From: Saccharothrix carnea
Lineage (GTDB): Bacteria; Actinomycetota; Actinomycetes; Mycobacteriales; Pseudonocardiaceae
Assembly (NCBI RefSeq): GCF_003014735.1
Contig: NZ_PYAX01000021.1
Span: forward strand, 1 to 64,000
Direction of reading: 5' to 3'
Length of the DNA stretch: 64,000 nucleotides
Positions 1 to 7,995 of the stretch are shown in pieces. Numbering within the stretch: position 1 is the first letter of the stretch; each line of letters starts with the position of its first letter. Made by a program: the position numbers and the translations under genes. Below the pieces are notes generated by a model. The model saw only the letters and a list, made by a program, of their open reading frames with translations, did not search any database and had not been told where the DNA came from.

Positions 1-990
1 CGGGGCGGTGCGCTGGCCGCTATCGACGAGGCGGTCACCCACTACCGCCAACTGGCCGAGGGTAATCCCGGTGCTTTCCTGCCCGACCTCGCCGGGTCGT
101 TGAACAACCAGGCCAACCGGCGTCGCGAGGTCGGGGATCGGGGCGGTGCGCTGGCCGCTATCGACGAGGCGGTCACCCACTACCGCCAACTGGCCGAGGG
201 TAATCCCGGTGCTTTCCTGCCCGGCCTCGCCGGGTCGTTGAACAGCCAGGCCGCTTCCCGTATCGAGGTCGGGGACCGGGTTGGTGCGCTGGCCGCCGTC
301 GACGAAGCCGTCCTGCTGCGCCGCCAACTGGCCGAGGGTAATCCCGGTGCTTTCCTGCCCGACCTCGCCGGGTCGTTGAACAACCAGGCCAACCTGCGTA
401 GCGAGGTCGGGGATCGGGGCGGTGCGCTGGCCGCTATCGACGAGGCGGTCACCCACTACCGCCAACTGGCCGAGGGTAACCCCGGAGCTTTCCAGCCCGA
501 CCTCGCCATGTCGTTGAACAACCAGGCCGCTTCCCGTAGCGAGGTCGGGGATCGGGGCGGTGCGCTGGCCGCTATCGACGAGGCGGTCACCCACTACCGC
601 CAACTGGCCGAGGGTAATCCCGGTGCTTTCCTGCCCGGCCTCGCCATGTCGTTGAACAGCCAGGCCGCTTCCCGTAGCGAGGTCGGGGACCGGGTTGGTG
701 CGCTGGCCGCTATCGACGAGGCGGTCACCCACTACCGCCAACTGGCCGAGGGTAATCCCGGTGCTTTCCTGCCCGACCTCGCCGGGTCGTTGAACAACCA
801 GGCCAACCGGCGTCGCGAGGTCGGGGATCGGGGCGGTGCGCTGGCCGCTATCGACGAGGCGGTCACCCACTACCGCCAACTGGCCGAGGGTAATCCCGGT
901 GCTTTCCTGCCCGGCCTCGCCGGGTCGTTGAACAACCAGGCCAACCTGCGTAGCGAGGTCGGGGACCGGGCCGGCGCACTGGCCGTATTC
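1..990 (+). repeat. Tandem 138-bp (46-codon) repeat array
   Basis: Near-identical units begin at 1, 139, 277, 415, 553, 691 and 829, with a diverged partial unit at 967. The period is exactly 138 bp, so each unit is one 46-residue TPR-like module in frame. Many stretches are identical at DNA level including synonymous positions, which points to recent expansion or gene conversion. The array continues beyond the left edge. Confidence 0.95.
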
Positions 991-2067
991 GACGACGGAG
1001 GGAAGAAAACACCGGATGGCCTGCGCGCGCGTCTCTTGGCGGCACGCGCTCAGTGGCGAATCGAACACCCCGACGACCGGTCGGCCGGAATTGAATCCGA
1101 AGTGATCGACGACCTTCGCTTGGCCGTCACTGCAGCTGATCGATCCGATGACCTGAGGCAAGCCGGTCTCGCCCGACGGGAAATCCGATCGATGGCGACT
1201 CAAATAGGCCGTACCGACCCCGCGGTAAAGCAGACGCTCCGAGAGCGCCTCCCCGGCTGGGTCCTGGAACCCCTGTCGGACGCCACCATTGACACGCTGG
1301 ACCAGTGGATCTCAGCATCCGATTGGGCTACGAGGGAAGCACTCGTGCGCCTGCACATGGACGGACTGCTCTCCGACCACGGCAGGGAACTTGACCTGGC
1401 GCTGATCCTCTACCCAGAAATCGAGCAGCTCGAGCAGCTCCATGAGCTCGTCGCACAGATTCGCGCACATGGCGATGCCGAATCCGTGTTGGCTGCGCAG
1501 CGTGACCTCCACGCCCACCAGGACGCGCTCGTCGCGTGGTTGACGACCCGCACTTGGCAGCAATCCCGGCAGATCGCCCGCGAGAATCCCGGCCTACTGA
1601 CCGACCCACGCACGCTGGGTTTCCTGCAAGCTGTGTCCGAAAGCCCGGCGGGCAGGCAACACCTGGCGATCATCCGACTGGCCACAACCCGCGCGCTCGG
1701 CGACATCGACGACATCTACGACTCGATCACCGATCACATCGTTGCCGCCGACCAGGCCATGGCCTGTCTCGACCGACTCGACCTCGGGACCCTCGACGAC
1801 CTCCTGCTCGCCGCGCCGGACCTTGCGAGCACCCCGTTCACAGGGGCCTACCTCCTGGCTGTCAGCGCAGCACTACGCCCCGATCATCCCCACCACAGCC
1901 ACGCGTCGAGCCTGATCGACCGGGCCGCCGCAGAGGGAACAAGCACCCAACGCAGTGCGGGCGCCCTTCGCCTGCGACGCATCGCCGCACGTGAGATTTC
2001 GGCCGCCGCACTGCTGACAGAGCTGGCGCGGCGGCTGGAACCGAACGGCCGAGACGGCACGAGGTGA
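1..2067 (+). CDS. TPR-repeat protein, 5' partial (CHAT-associated sensor candidate)
   Basis: The reading frame is open from base 1, so the true start lies outside the window; 688 codons are visible. The first ~320 residues are tandem 46-residue tetratricopeptide-type units (each with RQLAEGNPGAFLPDLA and SLNNQA), typical of long actinobacterial TPR arrays that act as protein-binding scaffolds. After about base 990 the repeats stop and a unique, mostly helical region of ~360 residues follows with no motif I recognise. The stop is 3 bases before the GTG of the HTH-CHAT gene, so the two are co-transcribed. TPR proteins next to CHAT proteases usually sense or present a ligand that controls the protease; that role here is inferred. 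Confidence 0.85.
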   Translation, partial: RGGALAAIDEAVTHYRQLAEGNPGAFLPDLAGSLNNQANRRREVGDRGGALAAIDEAVTHYRQLAEGNPGAFLPGLAGSLNSQAASRIEVGDRVGALAAVDEAVLLRRQLAEGNPGAFLPDLAGSLNNQANLRSEVGDRGGALAAIDEAVTHYRQLAEGNPGAFQPDLAMSLNNQAASRSEVGDRGGALAAIDEAVTHYRQLAEGNPGAFLPGLAMSLNSQAASRSEVGDRVGALAAIDEAVTHYRQLAEGNPGAFLPDLAGSLNNQANRRREVGDRGGALAAIDEAVTHYRQLAEGNPGAFLPGLAGSLNNQANLRSEVGDRAGALAVFDDGGKKTPDGLRARLLAARAQWRIEHPDDRSAGIESEVIDDLRLAVTAADRSDDLRQAGLARREIRSMATQIGRTDPAVKQTLRERLPGWVLEPLSDATIDTLDQWISASDWATREALVRLHMDGLLSDHGRELDLALILYPEIEQLEQLHELVAQIRAHGDAESVLAAQRDLHAHQDALVAWLTTRTWQQSRQIARENPGLLTDPRTLGFLQAVSESPAGRQHLAIIRLATTRALGDIDDIYDSITDHIVAADQAMACLDRLDLGTLDDLLLAAPDLASTPFTGAYLLAVSAALRPDHPHHSHASSLIDRAAAEGTSTQRSAGALRLRRIAAREISAAALLTELARRLEPNGRDGTR

Positions 2068-2070
2068 GGA

Positions 2071-3051
2071 GTGCGTTCCCCCACCACCGCGGAGGTCGCG
2101 TGGCTTGCCCACCTCGCCCGGACAGTCCGGCTCGCACCATCCTCCGCTGACCGGCGCGAGGCAGTCGCGGTCGTCGTACACCACGCTCAACGGCTCAACC
2201 GTGACGGCGTCTCATGGCGCAGGATTTGCGTCGCGCTGGCCGTTGCGCCGGGCACCCTGCGCCGTTGGCGACGCACAGCGCCTCCCCGGCGCCCTTCCAC
2301 CACGGAAGCGAGGAAACCCGCCTACCTTCCCCCGCAGCCCGCCCGGTCGAGGCTCATCGCCCCCGGCCACGGCGAGCCGACCACGGCAGTCCACACAACG
2401 ACCTGGGAAAGATCACGTGAGCGGTTCATTCCGACGATCCTCCCATCCACGCCTGCCGGCCACGGATTCACGATCATTCCCGTGCGCCGTCCACAACGGG
2501 AAAGCAGTCGGCGCGTGCTGATCGCCACCGGTGATGCACAGCCGGGGAACAATCGCCTCGACCACGAAATCTCCGCCATCCGGCAAGCCTTGGAACTCAG
2601 CACCATCCACGTAGTCGAACGCTCCTGCGCGGCGCCGAGCGAACTCGCCGGCTTCCTAACGACCGAAAGACCAACGATACTTCACCTAGCCGCCCACACA
2701 GCGCATGGAGCACTTGCGTTTAGACTCGACGGCTACACACACTGGGTCGACCAGGAGGACATCGGTCAAGCCCTTCGCCACGGCCCGCCACCGCGAATAG
2801 CGGTACTCAACTCATGCGCCACGTACAAGCTCGCAATCGAGATCGCCGAGTGGTGTCCCGCGGTCGTGTATTGGCCGAACACGTTCGATGACGACCAGGC
2901 TCGCATCTTCAGCGATGGGTTCTACCGCACCCTCGCACGCGGTCTGCCCGTGTCCGTCGCCACCGCGGCGGGCCACCACATCCCGCCCGACTCACGACCA
3001 CGCATGATCGGCGAACCAGACCTCGCCCCGTTCCCCACCGACCACGACTGA
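2071..3051 (+). CDS. HTH + CHAT-like (caspase-fold) protease candidate
   Basis: 326 aa from a GTG preceded by GAGGTGAGGA. Residues ~41-68 form a helix-turn-helix-like segment (VSWRRICVALAVAPGTLRRW). Residues ~145-305 look like a CHAT domain (caspase HetF-associated with TPRs): strand VLIATGDA, catalytic-His motif ILHLAAHT (His209), catalytic-Cys motif IAVLNSC (Cys249), and the late FSDGFYRTLARG segment common in CHAT proteins. The His/Cys order and spacing fit a caspase-like peptidase. The gene lies directly after a TPR protein and before a four-helix membrane protein, so a TPR-gated protease acting on or with the membrane protein is plausible. Protease activity is inferred from motifs only. 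Confidence 0.72.
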   Translation: MRSPTTAEVAWLAHLARTVRLAPSSADRREAVAVVVHHAQRLNRDGVSWRRICVALAVAPGTLRRWRRTAPPRRPSTTEARKPAYLPPQPARSRLIAPGHGEPTTAVHTTTWERSRERFIPTILPSTPAGHGFTIIPVRRPQRESSRRVLIATGDAQPGNNRLDHEISAIRQALELSTIHVVERSCAAPSELAGFLTTERPTILHLAAHTAHGALAFRLDGYTHWVDQEDIGQALRHGPPPRIAVLNSCATYKLAIEIAEWCPAVVYWPNTFDDDQARIFSDGFYRTLARGLPVSVATAAGHHIPPDSRPRMIGEPDLAPFPTDHD

Positions 3052-3100
3052 CCAGGCCACCCCGCCCATCCCGCCGCATACGTCCACGCCACGGAGCCTC

Positions 3101-3664
3101 ATGTCCGACCGCATACACGTGCTCACCGCCATCTACCAGTCCGACCGTGCCGACCGGGCCACCAACTTCACCATCAGCCTGGCCACCATGGGCGCCGCGG
3201 TCACCTATCTGATCGGCACCGTCGCCTTCTACGACAAACTCGACCTCCTCCACTGGGCCATCGCCCTCCTGCCCCTGCCGCTGCTCTGCATCGCGGCCTT
3301 CCACGCCCTATTGCTCAACCTCGCCGCCATCCGCGCCCACAGCATCCTCATCCTTGAAGAAGCACTCCTCACCACCACAAGAACCACCGACACCCATGAC
3401 GTCGACCACACCCACATAGGCACCTCCGCGACCGAACGCGCCACCAACATCCACACCGCACCACGGGTCGTTACCGTCGCCACCCTCATCGCCTACGGCG
3501 GCATCGGCCTCATCTACCCGCTCTACACGGGCCTCATGCTCGTCAAAGCTACCCGACACCTCCACACCTGGATCATCCTGCCCTCAACCGTCTACCTCGC
3601 CCTACTCGCCGCAATAACACTCATGTGGCGACGCAGCATCAACAATCTGAAGATCTCTACCTGA
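3101..3664 (+). CDS. Four-helix membrane protein of the TPR/CHAT cassette
   Basis: 187 aa, ATG start, 49 bp after the CHAT gene on the same strand. Four hydrophobic segments are visible: about residues 23-44 (SLATMGAAVTYLIGTVAF), 49-75, 123-147 and 155-175, with a polar His/Thr-rich loop (~85-120) between the second and third. No catalytic motif or signal peptide cleavage site is evident. I recognise no family. The topology (two hairpins around a soluble loop) could suit a membrane effector, a receptor or an anchor for the CHAT/TPR partners; the position is the only evidence for a joint function. Confidence 0.6.
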   Translation: MSDRIHVLTAIYQSDRADRATNFTISLATMGAAVTYLIGTVAFYDKLDLLHWAIALLPLPLLCIAAFHALLLNLAAIRAHSILILEEALLTTTRTTDTHDVDHTHIGTSATERATNIHTAPRVVTVATLIAYGGIGLIYPLYTGLMLVKATRHLHTWIILPSTVYLALLAAITLMWRRSINNLKIST

Positions 3665-4080
3665 GGACCGACGACACGGCACCCAACACGCAGGTCCGTC
3701 GAGACTTCAGGTTCAGCCATGACGAGTCCTTCGTGAGTGCACATAGTCGGACCGCCCCACCACGGTCGGGCGGTCCGACGCGCTCGTTCAATCCCGCCCA
3801 TTGCCCGACGGGCATCCATTGGCCTCGGTAGGCGAGAAGAGCCTCAACCGTCGGCAACGTGGTTGTCGCCGTGCATACGGTGTTCCTGCCCGGGTGGGAG
3901 TGGGCGGATGACGAGGTCGCCGTCGTGGAGTTCGGCGGGTGGCTGGTCGGCGAGCCAGATCCCGGCGAACAAGGCGACCTGAGCGGCGGTGTCGGGATCG
4001 ATCTGGTCCAGGATGTCCATGTCGAGCACGAGCATCGCCCAGGTGTGCCCGCGCAGATCGGAGTCGTGGTCCACGAGCAC
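3657..4080 (-). pseudogene. Frameshifted paralogue of the RAMA-protein N-terminus
   Basis: Reading from GTG at 4080 gives a frame ending in FAGIWLADQPPAELHDGD and then HVADG-stop. The next frame carries VEALLAYRGQWMPVGQW. Joined by removing one base from the CC pair at 3848-3849, the product matches the N-terminal part of the protein at 6758-7393 (LAEVWLPEPPPATLHAGD and VEVLAAMQGEWRTVGTW). The similarity ends near 3795, and the C-terminal RAMA domain of the paralogue is absent. The 3' limit is uncertain because the frame runs through the hairpin at 3746-3779 to 3657. It is either a decayed copy or a gene with a sequencing error. Confidence 0.5.
3746..3779. terminator. Perfect 12-bp stem-loop, likely terminator
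   Basis: GTCGGACCGCCC (3746-3757) pairs perfectly with GGGCGGTCCGAC (3768-3779) around a 10-nt loop. It sits between the + strand membrane-protein gene and the - strand remnant, so it could end transcription from either side. There is no T-tract. Confidence 0.6.
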
Positions 4081-4236
4081 CCATCCGATTCCGATGTACC
4101 GCTTGACTTCATGCGCCGAAGGAAGCGTCCATAGTCGTGCGGCCCGACACACCACCGGATGCGCACCGGGGGGCCGTACACGCTCCCGGCCGGGGCATGA
4201 CCACCCAATCCGAACCGTCACCACTGTGAGGTAGTC

Positions 4237-4785
4237 ATGTCCACCAACCGCACCCTTCGCGCTGTCCCCACTCCGGAGACCGACACGGCGAAACCGAGCA
4301 CGGAGACTGAGGAGAAGCTGTGGCAGGCACTCCGGAACAACCCCGGTAGCACCGCCACCGCCCTGTCCACCGCCGCCGGGATCGGCAAGTCGACCGCACC
4401 CAAGATCCTCACCCGCTGGGAGAAGGACGGCCTCGTTGCCCGCACCGCCGGGATCGCCGACGGCGGTTCCCGTCCCGCCGACCGCTGGTCCATCACCACG
4501 GACGACCAGCCCACGGACGACCAGTCGACCGACGACCAGCCGAGGATGCATTCGGAGAAGTCTCAGCGGTTGGCACCGGGGGCGTTGCGCGGCATGGTCG
4601 AGGACTACCTGCGGGACAACTCGGGCGAGTTCAGTCCGAACGCGATCGGCAAGGCGTTGGACCGATCCTCTGGTGCGGTACACAACGCCCTGGAGAAGCT
4701 AGTCGAGAGCGGCTACGTCGTGCGAACCAGTGACAAGCCGAAGAAGTACTCCCTCGCCGCGATGACTGCGGCGACAATGGAGTAG
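4237..4785 (+). CDS. Two-domain winged-helix DNA-binding protein
   Basis: 182 aa, ATG preceded by GTGAGG. Residues ~22-75 form a MarR-like winged helix (ATALSTAAGIGKSTAPKILTRW, G-rich wing DGGSRPADRW). An acidic linker with a repeated TDDQ tetrapeptide (~86-100) follows, then a second winged helix at ~112-172 (LRGMVEDYLRDNSGEFSPNA, RSSGAVHNALEKL). The second domain is clearly related to the N-terminus of the MoxR ATPase encoded at 10132-11340 (LRAMVAKVLADNAGTELTPR, NRSSGAVGNACKVL). It probably regulates or recruits the facing operon. No partner or operator is visible. Confidence 0.75.
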   Translation: MSTNRTLRAVPTPETDTAKPSTETEEKLWQALRNNPGSTATALSTAAGIGKSTAPKILTRWEKDGLVARTAGIADGGSRPADRWSITTDDQPTDDQSTDDQPRMHSEKSQRLAPGALRGMVEDYLRDNSGEFSPNAIGKALDRSSGAVHNALEKLVESGYVVRTSDKPKKYSLAAMTAATME

Positions 4786-4818
4786 CCGTCCCCGGTGTCG
4801 GGCGGTCCATCTCGTCGC

Positions 4819-4848
4819 GTGCCTCCAACGGATCATCGTTGGGGGCAC
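4819..4848 (+). terminator. Stem-loop terminator after the winged-helix gene
   Basis: GTGCCTCCAACG (4819-4830) pairs with CGTTGGGGGCAC (4837-4848) around a 6-nt loop, with one G-T pair. It lies 34 bp after the stop of the winged-helix gene. Confidence 0.6.
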
Positions 4849-5420
4849 GACGGCGTCCGGCGGTTCACCCTCCTGTGTAGGGGTTTCCGGGTTGTATGTC
4901 GCCAACGGCGGGCAGGGGCTGACAGCAGGGGGGACGACCCTATGCGTTCGATCGTGGCTGTCGCGATCCGTGCAAATCGTCGGCATGCTTGACATTCGAT
5001 GGTGCGGAAGTAGCCGCTGGCCGTTATCGCGGGGGCGAGCCGATAGCAGGCGAGCAGGCACGCCCTACTTCCCGCAAGAACTTCCGCACCGGTTCGTGCC
5101 GCAGCGAGTTAGGGAGCCCCCCCCCGTGGGGCACCATGCGGATGTTCACCCCGAGCTCGTCCTCTATAGCCCTCTCTCGGCGCACACTTTTACCTCGGCC
5201 GGCGAAACAAGGGTTGGGTGCCCTTCCCAGGGGCCGGGCCGTTCAACGGAGGGCGAGGCGGAGGCGTTGCAGCCCGCGATGTTGTGCGGGTCGATGCTGG
5301 CACGGTGGTGGCCGTATGGCTGGTCGTGAAGGCCGACCAGCGACCCGTTGGGGGCCGCTGGTGGGTGGGGCGTGGCGTGCGTGGCCGCCCCGCTGAGGTT
5401 GGGTGGGTGGTGCGGATCGG
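4849..5420. other. Intergenic region without a supported gene
   Basis: No frame here looks convincingly coding. An 11-bp inverted repeat, GGTGCGGAAGT (5001-5011) and ACTTCCGCACC (5080-5090), brackets ~68 bp and could be the ends of a small excised or inserted unit. The 3' part (5164-5420) is open on the - strand but has no start or homology I can support. Confidence 0.4.
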
Positions 5421-5720
5421 CTAGGAGACGGCGTCCCATTGTTCGGTGGCGGGGTTCCACGTCGCCTCGGTGAGAAGCCGGTTGAGGTCGGGTAGGCCGG
5501 GGCCGATCATCCAGCCGAAGCGTTCGCAGTCGACCTCGCCGGGCCAGCGGCCGGACCAGGTGTCCTTGCCGCAGTCGTGTTCGTGCTCGCAGCTCAGGCG
5601 TTGAAGTCCGGTGCGAAGGCACCTGGCCACGTCGCAACCCTCGACGTGTGGCTGGCCGGTGGCGACCTCGCAGTCCGGGCACTGCGGTCGGGGTGCGGAG
5701 AGGTCTAGGAGGTCGGACAT
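5421..5720 (-). CDS. Small Cys-rich hypothetical protein (Zn-binding type)
   Basis: 99 aa. Cysteines occur as CPDC (residues 14-17), then GCDVARC, a lone Cys before EHEH, then HDCGKDTWSGRWPGEVDCER. The pattern CxxC...C..C...HDCG suggests a small zinc-ribbon protein. Proteins with a HDCG.D.W.GRWPG.. segment recur, from memory, in actinobacterial conjugative and prophage-like elements, but no function is known to me. It is the last gene of the - strand accessory operon that begins near 11535, and is separated from the gene before it by 41 bp. Confidence 0.6.
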   Translation of the reverse strand: MSDLLDLSAPRPQCPDCEVATGQPHVEGCDVARCLRTGLQRLSCEHEHDCGKDTWSGRWPGEVDCERFGWMIGPGLPDLNRLLTEATWNPATEQWDAVS

Positions 5721-5761
5721 GTGCCGTCGTGCCTTTCGGTCTTGTCTTGGGCGGGTTCGGG

Positions 5762-6136
5762 TTAGGCGTGCCCGGTCGCTGCGGGTCGTTGTGGCGGGTG
5801 GTCAACTCGCGGCATCGCGTAGCTCCAAATGCGGCCGGTGATCACCCACGCGCGACCTCGGTCGAAGAGGTAGATCCAGTCGGTGCTGCGGCTGTCCGGC
5901 CATGACCACGGCCAGCCGTCGCGGGGAGGGTGACTTTGTCCGAGGCCCTGTTCGGTGAACGCGTCGAGCAGGTCGAGTACGGCGTCGGCGAACGTCGTCG
6001 GGTCCGTGGCTTCCAGCATGAGTCGGCCGGTGTCGAGGTCCCGCAGGGTTTCGGGGTCGGCGTTGCCGTGGAGGGCTCCCAGCCAGCGGGCACGGCGTCC
6101 GGTTTCGTCGTAGAAGTCGGCGGTCGTGGGGATCAT
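5762..6136 (-). CDS. Hypothetical accessory protein
   Basis: 124 aa from the ATG at 6136, which overlaps the stop of the preceding gene (ATGA), indicating translational coupling. The sequence is acidic and Trp-rich (DGWPWSWPDSRSTDWIYLFD, then WVITGRIWSYA), with no motif or membrane segment that I can assign. The open frame extends upstream to 6193, but that part is Arg-rich and overlaps the previous gene, so it was not used. Confidence 0.55.
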   Translation of the reverse strand: MIPTTADFYDETGRRARWLGALHGNADPETLRDLDTGRLMLEATDPTTFADAVLDLLDAFTEQGLGQSHPPRDGWPWSWPDSRSTDWIYLFDRGRAWVITGRIWSYAMPRVDHPPQRPAATGHA

Positions 6137-6731
6137 CGGCCGGGTTCGCGCTCGACGTCGGCGGGGTGTGGGAAGTAGCAGTCTTCGTCGCACTCCTGCG
6201 CGCCCCGGCTGGTGATGAAGGGGCAGTCCTCGCGGTGGTGCTTGGTGAAGGTGACGCTGCCGTCCGGGTGTTCGATGATGTGCAGCGCACCGCCGTGGGT
6301 GTAGGCCCAGGTGATCTCGTCGGGGTCGATGCGGTGCTCGACGTCGTAGCCGTAGCTGGTCGCCACGAGCGCGCTGATCGCGCCGTGCAGGTGTGGCGAG
6401 ATGGTGTGTGTGGTCGGCGGGGTGGCGAGGATCTTGGCGGCGCGCTGGAGGAGGCGTTCGGTGACGGGGCTGAGGAACCGGGCGGGGTCATCGATGTCAG
6501 GTCCTGGTGTCGGGGTGTTGTGCCACCAGTCGCTGGGCGCGGCGGCGGCGAGCATGGTCCAGGTCATCTGGTCGTTGAGGACGTCGGCGACGGCGCGGCT
6601 CTGGTTGATGTAGAAGTCGCGTTCGACATGGGCTCGGACGGTGCGTCCGGCGATCTCGACGGTGCGGGTGTGGTGGTAGCGCTGCGAGCTGATGCCGGGG
6701 TCTCGTCTCGTTCGGTCATCGTGCTGGTCAT
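6133..6731 (-). pseudogene. Hypothetical accessory protein with N-terminal frameshift
   Basis: The coding frame up to the stop at 6133 is clear (RYHHTRTVEIAGRTVRAHVE, FYINQSRAVADVL, later ECDEDCYFPHP), but it has no ATG/GTG near its 5' end. The only well-placed start, ATG 6731 with GGAAGGA 7 bases upstream, is in another frame and reads MTSTMTERDETP. Adding one C to the run at 6697-6700 joins them as MTERDETPGISSQRY. The length from 6731 to 6133 is 3n+2, as expected for one lost base. The protein would be ~199 aa, of unknown function, coupled to the next gene by ATGA. Confidence 0.6.
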
Positions 6732-6757
6732 CTCGGAGTCCTTCCGGGTGGTCGGGT

Positions 6758-7393
6758 TCAACGGCGGGGGAGTTCGGTGCGCAGGTCGGCCAGCAGGCGG
6801 TTGTCGCGGACGCGCCGCCACAGGTGCCAGCCGTTCGCGGTGAAGTCGCAGAGTTGGGTGGCGAGGGCATTGACGGTCGACACGGCAAACTCGTCCGGTC
6901 CGTGGTGCAGAACCCCGCCTGCCCCGACGGTGGCGGTGTGCCCGTCGAGTACGACCTGCTCGCCCTCGTCGAGCAGTCCCGCCTCAAGCAGCTCGGCGAG
7001 ACCGTCGGCTGCGCGGCGAGGCGCCGAGGCCGCGGGCTCGCCGGCGAGGCCGAGTCCGTGCGAGAGCCAGTCGGGCATGGCGGCGGCGATCGGCCCGGTC
7101 ATCGTCGCCCACTGCACGTCCTGGAGGGCGGCGTCGGCGAGGTAGCGCATGTGCACGAGCACCGTCGTGGCGACCTCGTGCGGCCAGCGCGCGTCCGCCC
7201 CCTCCCAGGTGCCCACGGTGCGCCACTCGCCCTGCATCGCGGCGAGGACCTCGACATCGGTCATCGCGGGGTCGGCGGTCGAGGTGTGCAGGCGCACCAC
7301 GACGTCCCCGGCGTGCAGGGTGGCGGGCGGCGGCTCGGGTAGCCACACCTCTGCGAGCAGGTCGGCGGTGTCGGTGGTCCGCACGGCGATCAC
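6758..7393 (-). CDS. RAMA-domain protein
   Basis: 211 aa, ATG start. The C-terminal ~80 residues (from ELLEAGLLDEGE, through TATVGAGGVLHHG, to NGWHLWRRVRDNRLLADLR) match the RAMA fold (restriction enzyme and adenine-methylase associated), a small domain proposed to bind modified DNA or sit beside nucleases and methylases. The N-terminal half (LAEVWLPEPPPATLHAGD, VEVLAAMQGEWRTVGTW) is shared with the broken copy at 3657-4080. It lies 9 bp after a tiny proline-rich ORF in the MoxR/VWA operon. A role in recognising marked DNA is inferred from the domain. Confidence 0.65.
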   Translation of the reverse strand: MIAVRTTDTADLLAEVWLPEPPPATLHAGDVVVRLHTSTADPAMTDVEVLAAMQGEWRTVGTWEGADARWPHEVATTVLVHMRYLADAALQDVQWATMTGPIAAAMPDWLSHGLGLAGEPAASAPRRAADGLAELLEAGLLDEGEQVVLDGHTATVGAGGVLHHGPDEFAVSTVNALATQLCDFTANGWHLWRRVRDNRLLADLRTELPRR

Positions 7394-7402
7394 GGCGAGA
7401 CC

Positions 7403-7522
7403 TCACGCCCCGGCGGGCGGGCGCATCGGCACGGCGGGCGGAACGGCAGGCGCGAGCAACACGGTCTCGGGTGGCAGTGTGCCGGGAAGTGGCGGCGGCG
7501 TCGCGCCGTGGTGCGCGGTCAT
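7403..7522 (-). CDS. Tiny proline-rich protein (39 aa)
   Basis: ATG at 7522 is preceded by a strong GGAGG (GGAGGACAGCC-ATG), which is the main reason to accept it. The product is Pro/Ala-rich (PPPLPGTLPPETVLLAPAVP). Its stop is 9 bp before the RAMA gene. No homologue known to me; it may be a leader peptide or a small structural protein. Confidence 0.45.
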   Translation of the reverse strand: MTAHHGATPPPLPGTLPPETVLLAPAVPPAVPMRPPAGA

Positions 7523-7554
7523 GGCTGTCCTCCAGATGGACGGGTGGTTCGAGG

Positions 7555-7900
7555 TCACCGGGGCGGGCGGGTCGCGTCCCGGAGGCGCTGGCTGATCTCG
7601 TGCTTGGGTGCGGCGAGGATGGTGGTCAGCACGATGACGGCGGAGCCTTCGTCCGGCGGCCGGACGGGAGTGCCGTCGACGGTGAGGTCGTGACCGTCGG
7701 CGGTGACGATCCGCCAGTCCCGTTGGCGGATGCGGTCGGCGCAGTAGTAGCTGCCGACGAGTACGCCGTCGCGGGTGAAGGTGCCGTACAAGATTCTGTT
7801 GGGCGTCGGCGGGGTCGTAGATGATCGAGGTCACGGTGCAGCCGTTCTCGGTGAAGCTGCGCGCGACGACTTCGACCTCAGGCGGGTTGGGTGCGGTCAT
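7555..7900 (-). pseudogene. Hypothetical protein with single-base frameshift
   Basis: The start ATG 7900 reads MTAPNPPEVEVVARSFTENG and continues to IIYDPADAQQN; the rest of the protein (YGTFTRDGVLVGSYYCADRI to the stop at 7555) is one frame away. Removing one base from the GGG at 7801-7803 restores PADANRILYGTFTRDG. The length 346 = 3x115+1 fits one inserted base. The intact protein would be 114 aa with no family I recognise. The ATG overlaps the stop of the 32-aa ORF upstream. Confidence 0.6.
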
Positions 7901-7995
7901 CGGCTTTCTCCTTCGGTGTGGCCCTTTGGCCCCGGCGCCGCGGCCTCGCCCCCGGCCGAGGGCAGCTCCGCGAGCACGGTGGAGGTGGTGGTCAT
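7897..7995 (-). CDS. Tiny coupled ORF (32 aa)
   Basis: Its ATG (7995) overlaps the stop of the gene at 7992-8249 (ATGA) and its TGA overlaps the ATG of the next gene at 7900. Overlap at both ends is strong evidence of a translated link in the operon. The product starts MTTTSTVLAELPSAGGEAAA. The 3' end carries GAAGGAG, the ribosome site of the next gene. Function unknown; it may exist only to couple translation. Confidence 0.45.
   Translation of the reverse strand: MTTTSTVLAELPSAGGEAAAPGPKGHTEGESR

Noticed and set aside
1-990. CRISPR array
   Set aside because: The 138-bp repeats have no unique spacers and form one continuous reading frame encoding TPR units.
5164-5420. - strand frame in the 4849-5420 gap
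   Set aside because: It is open but continues antisense to other frames and has no start or homology that I can support.
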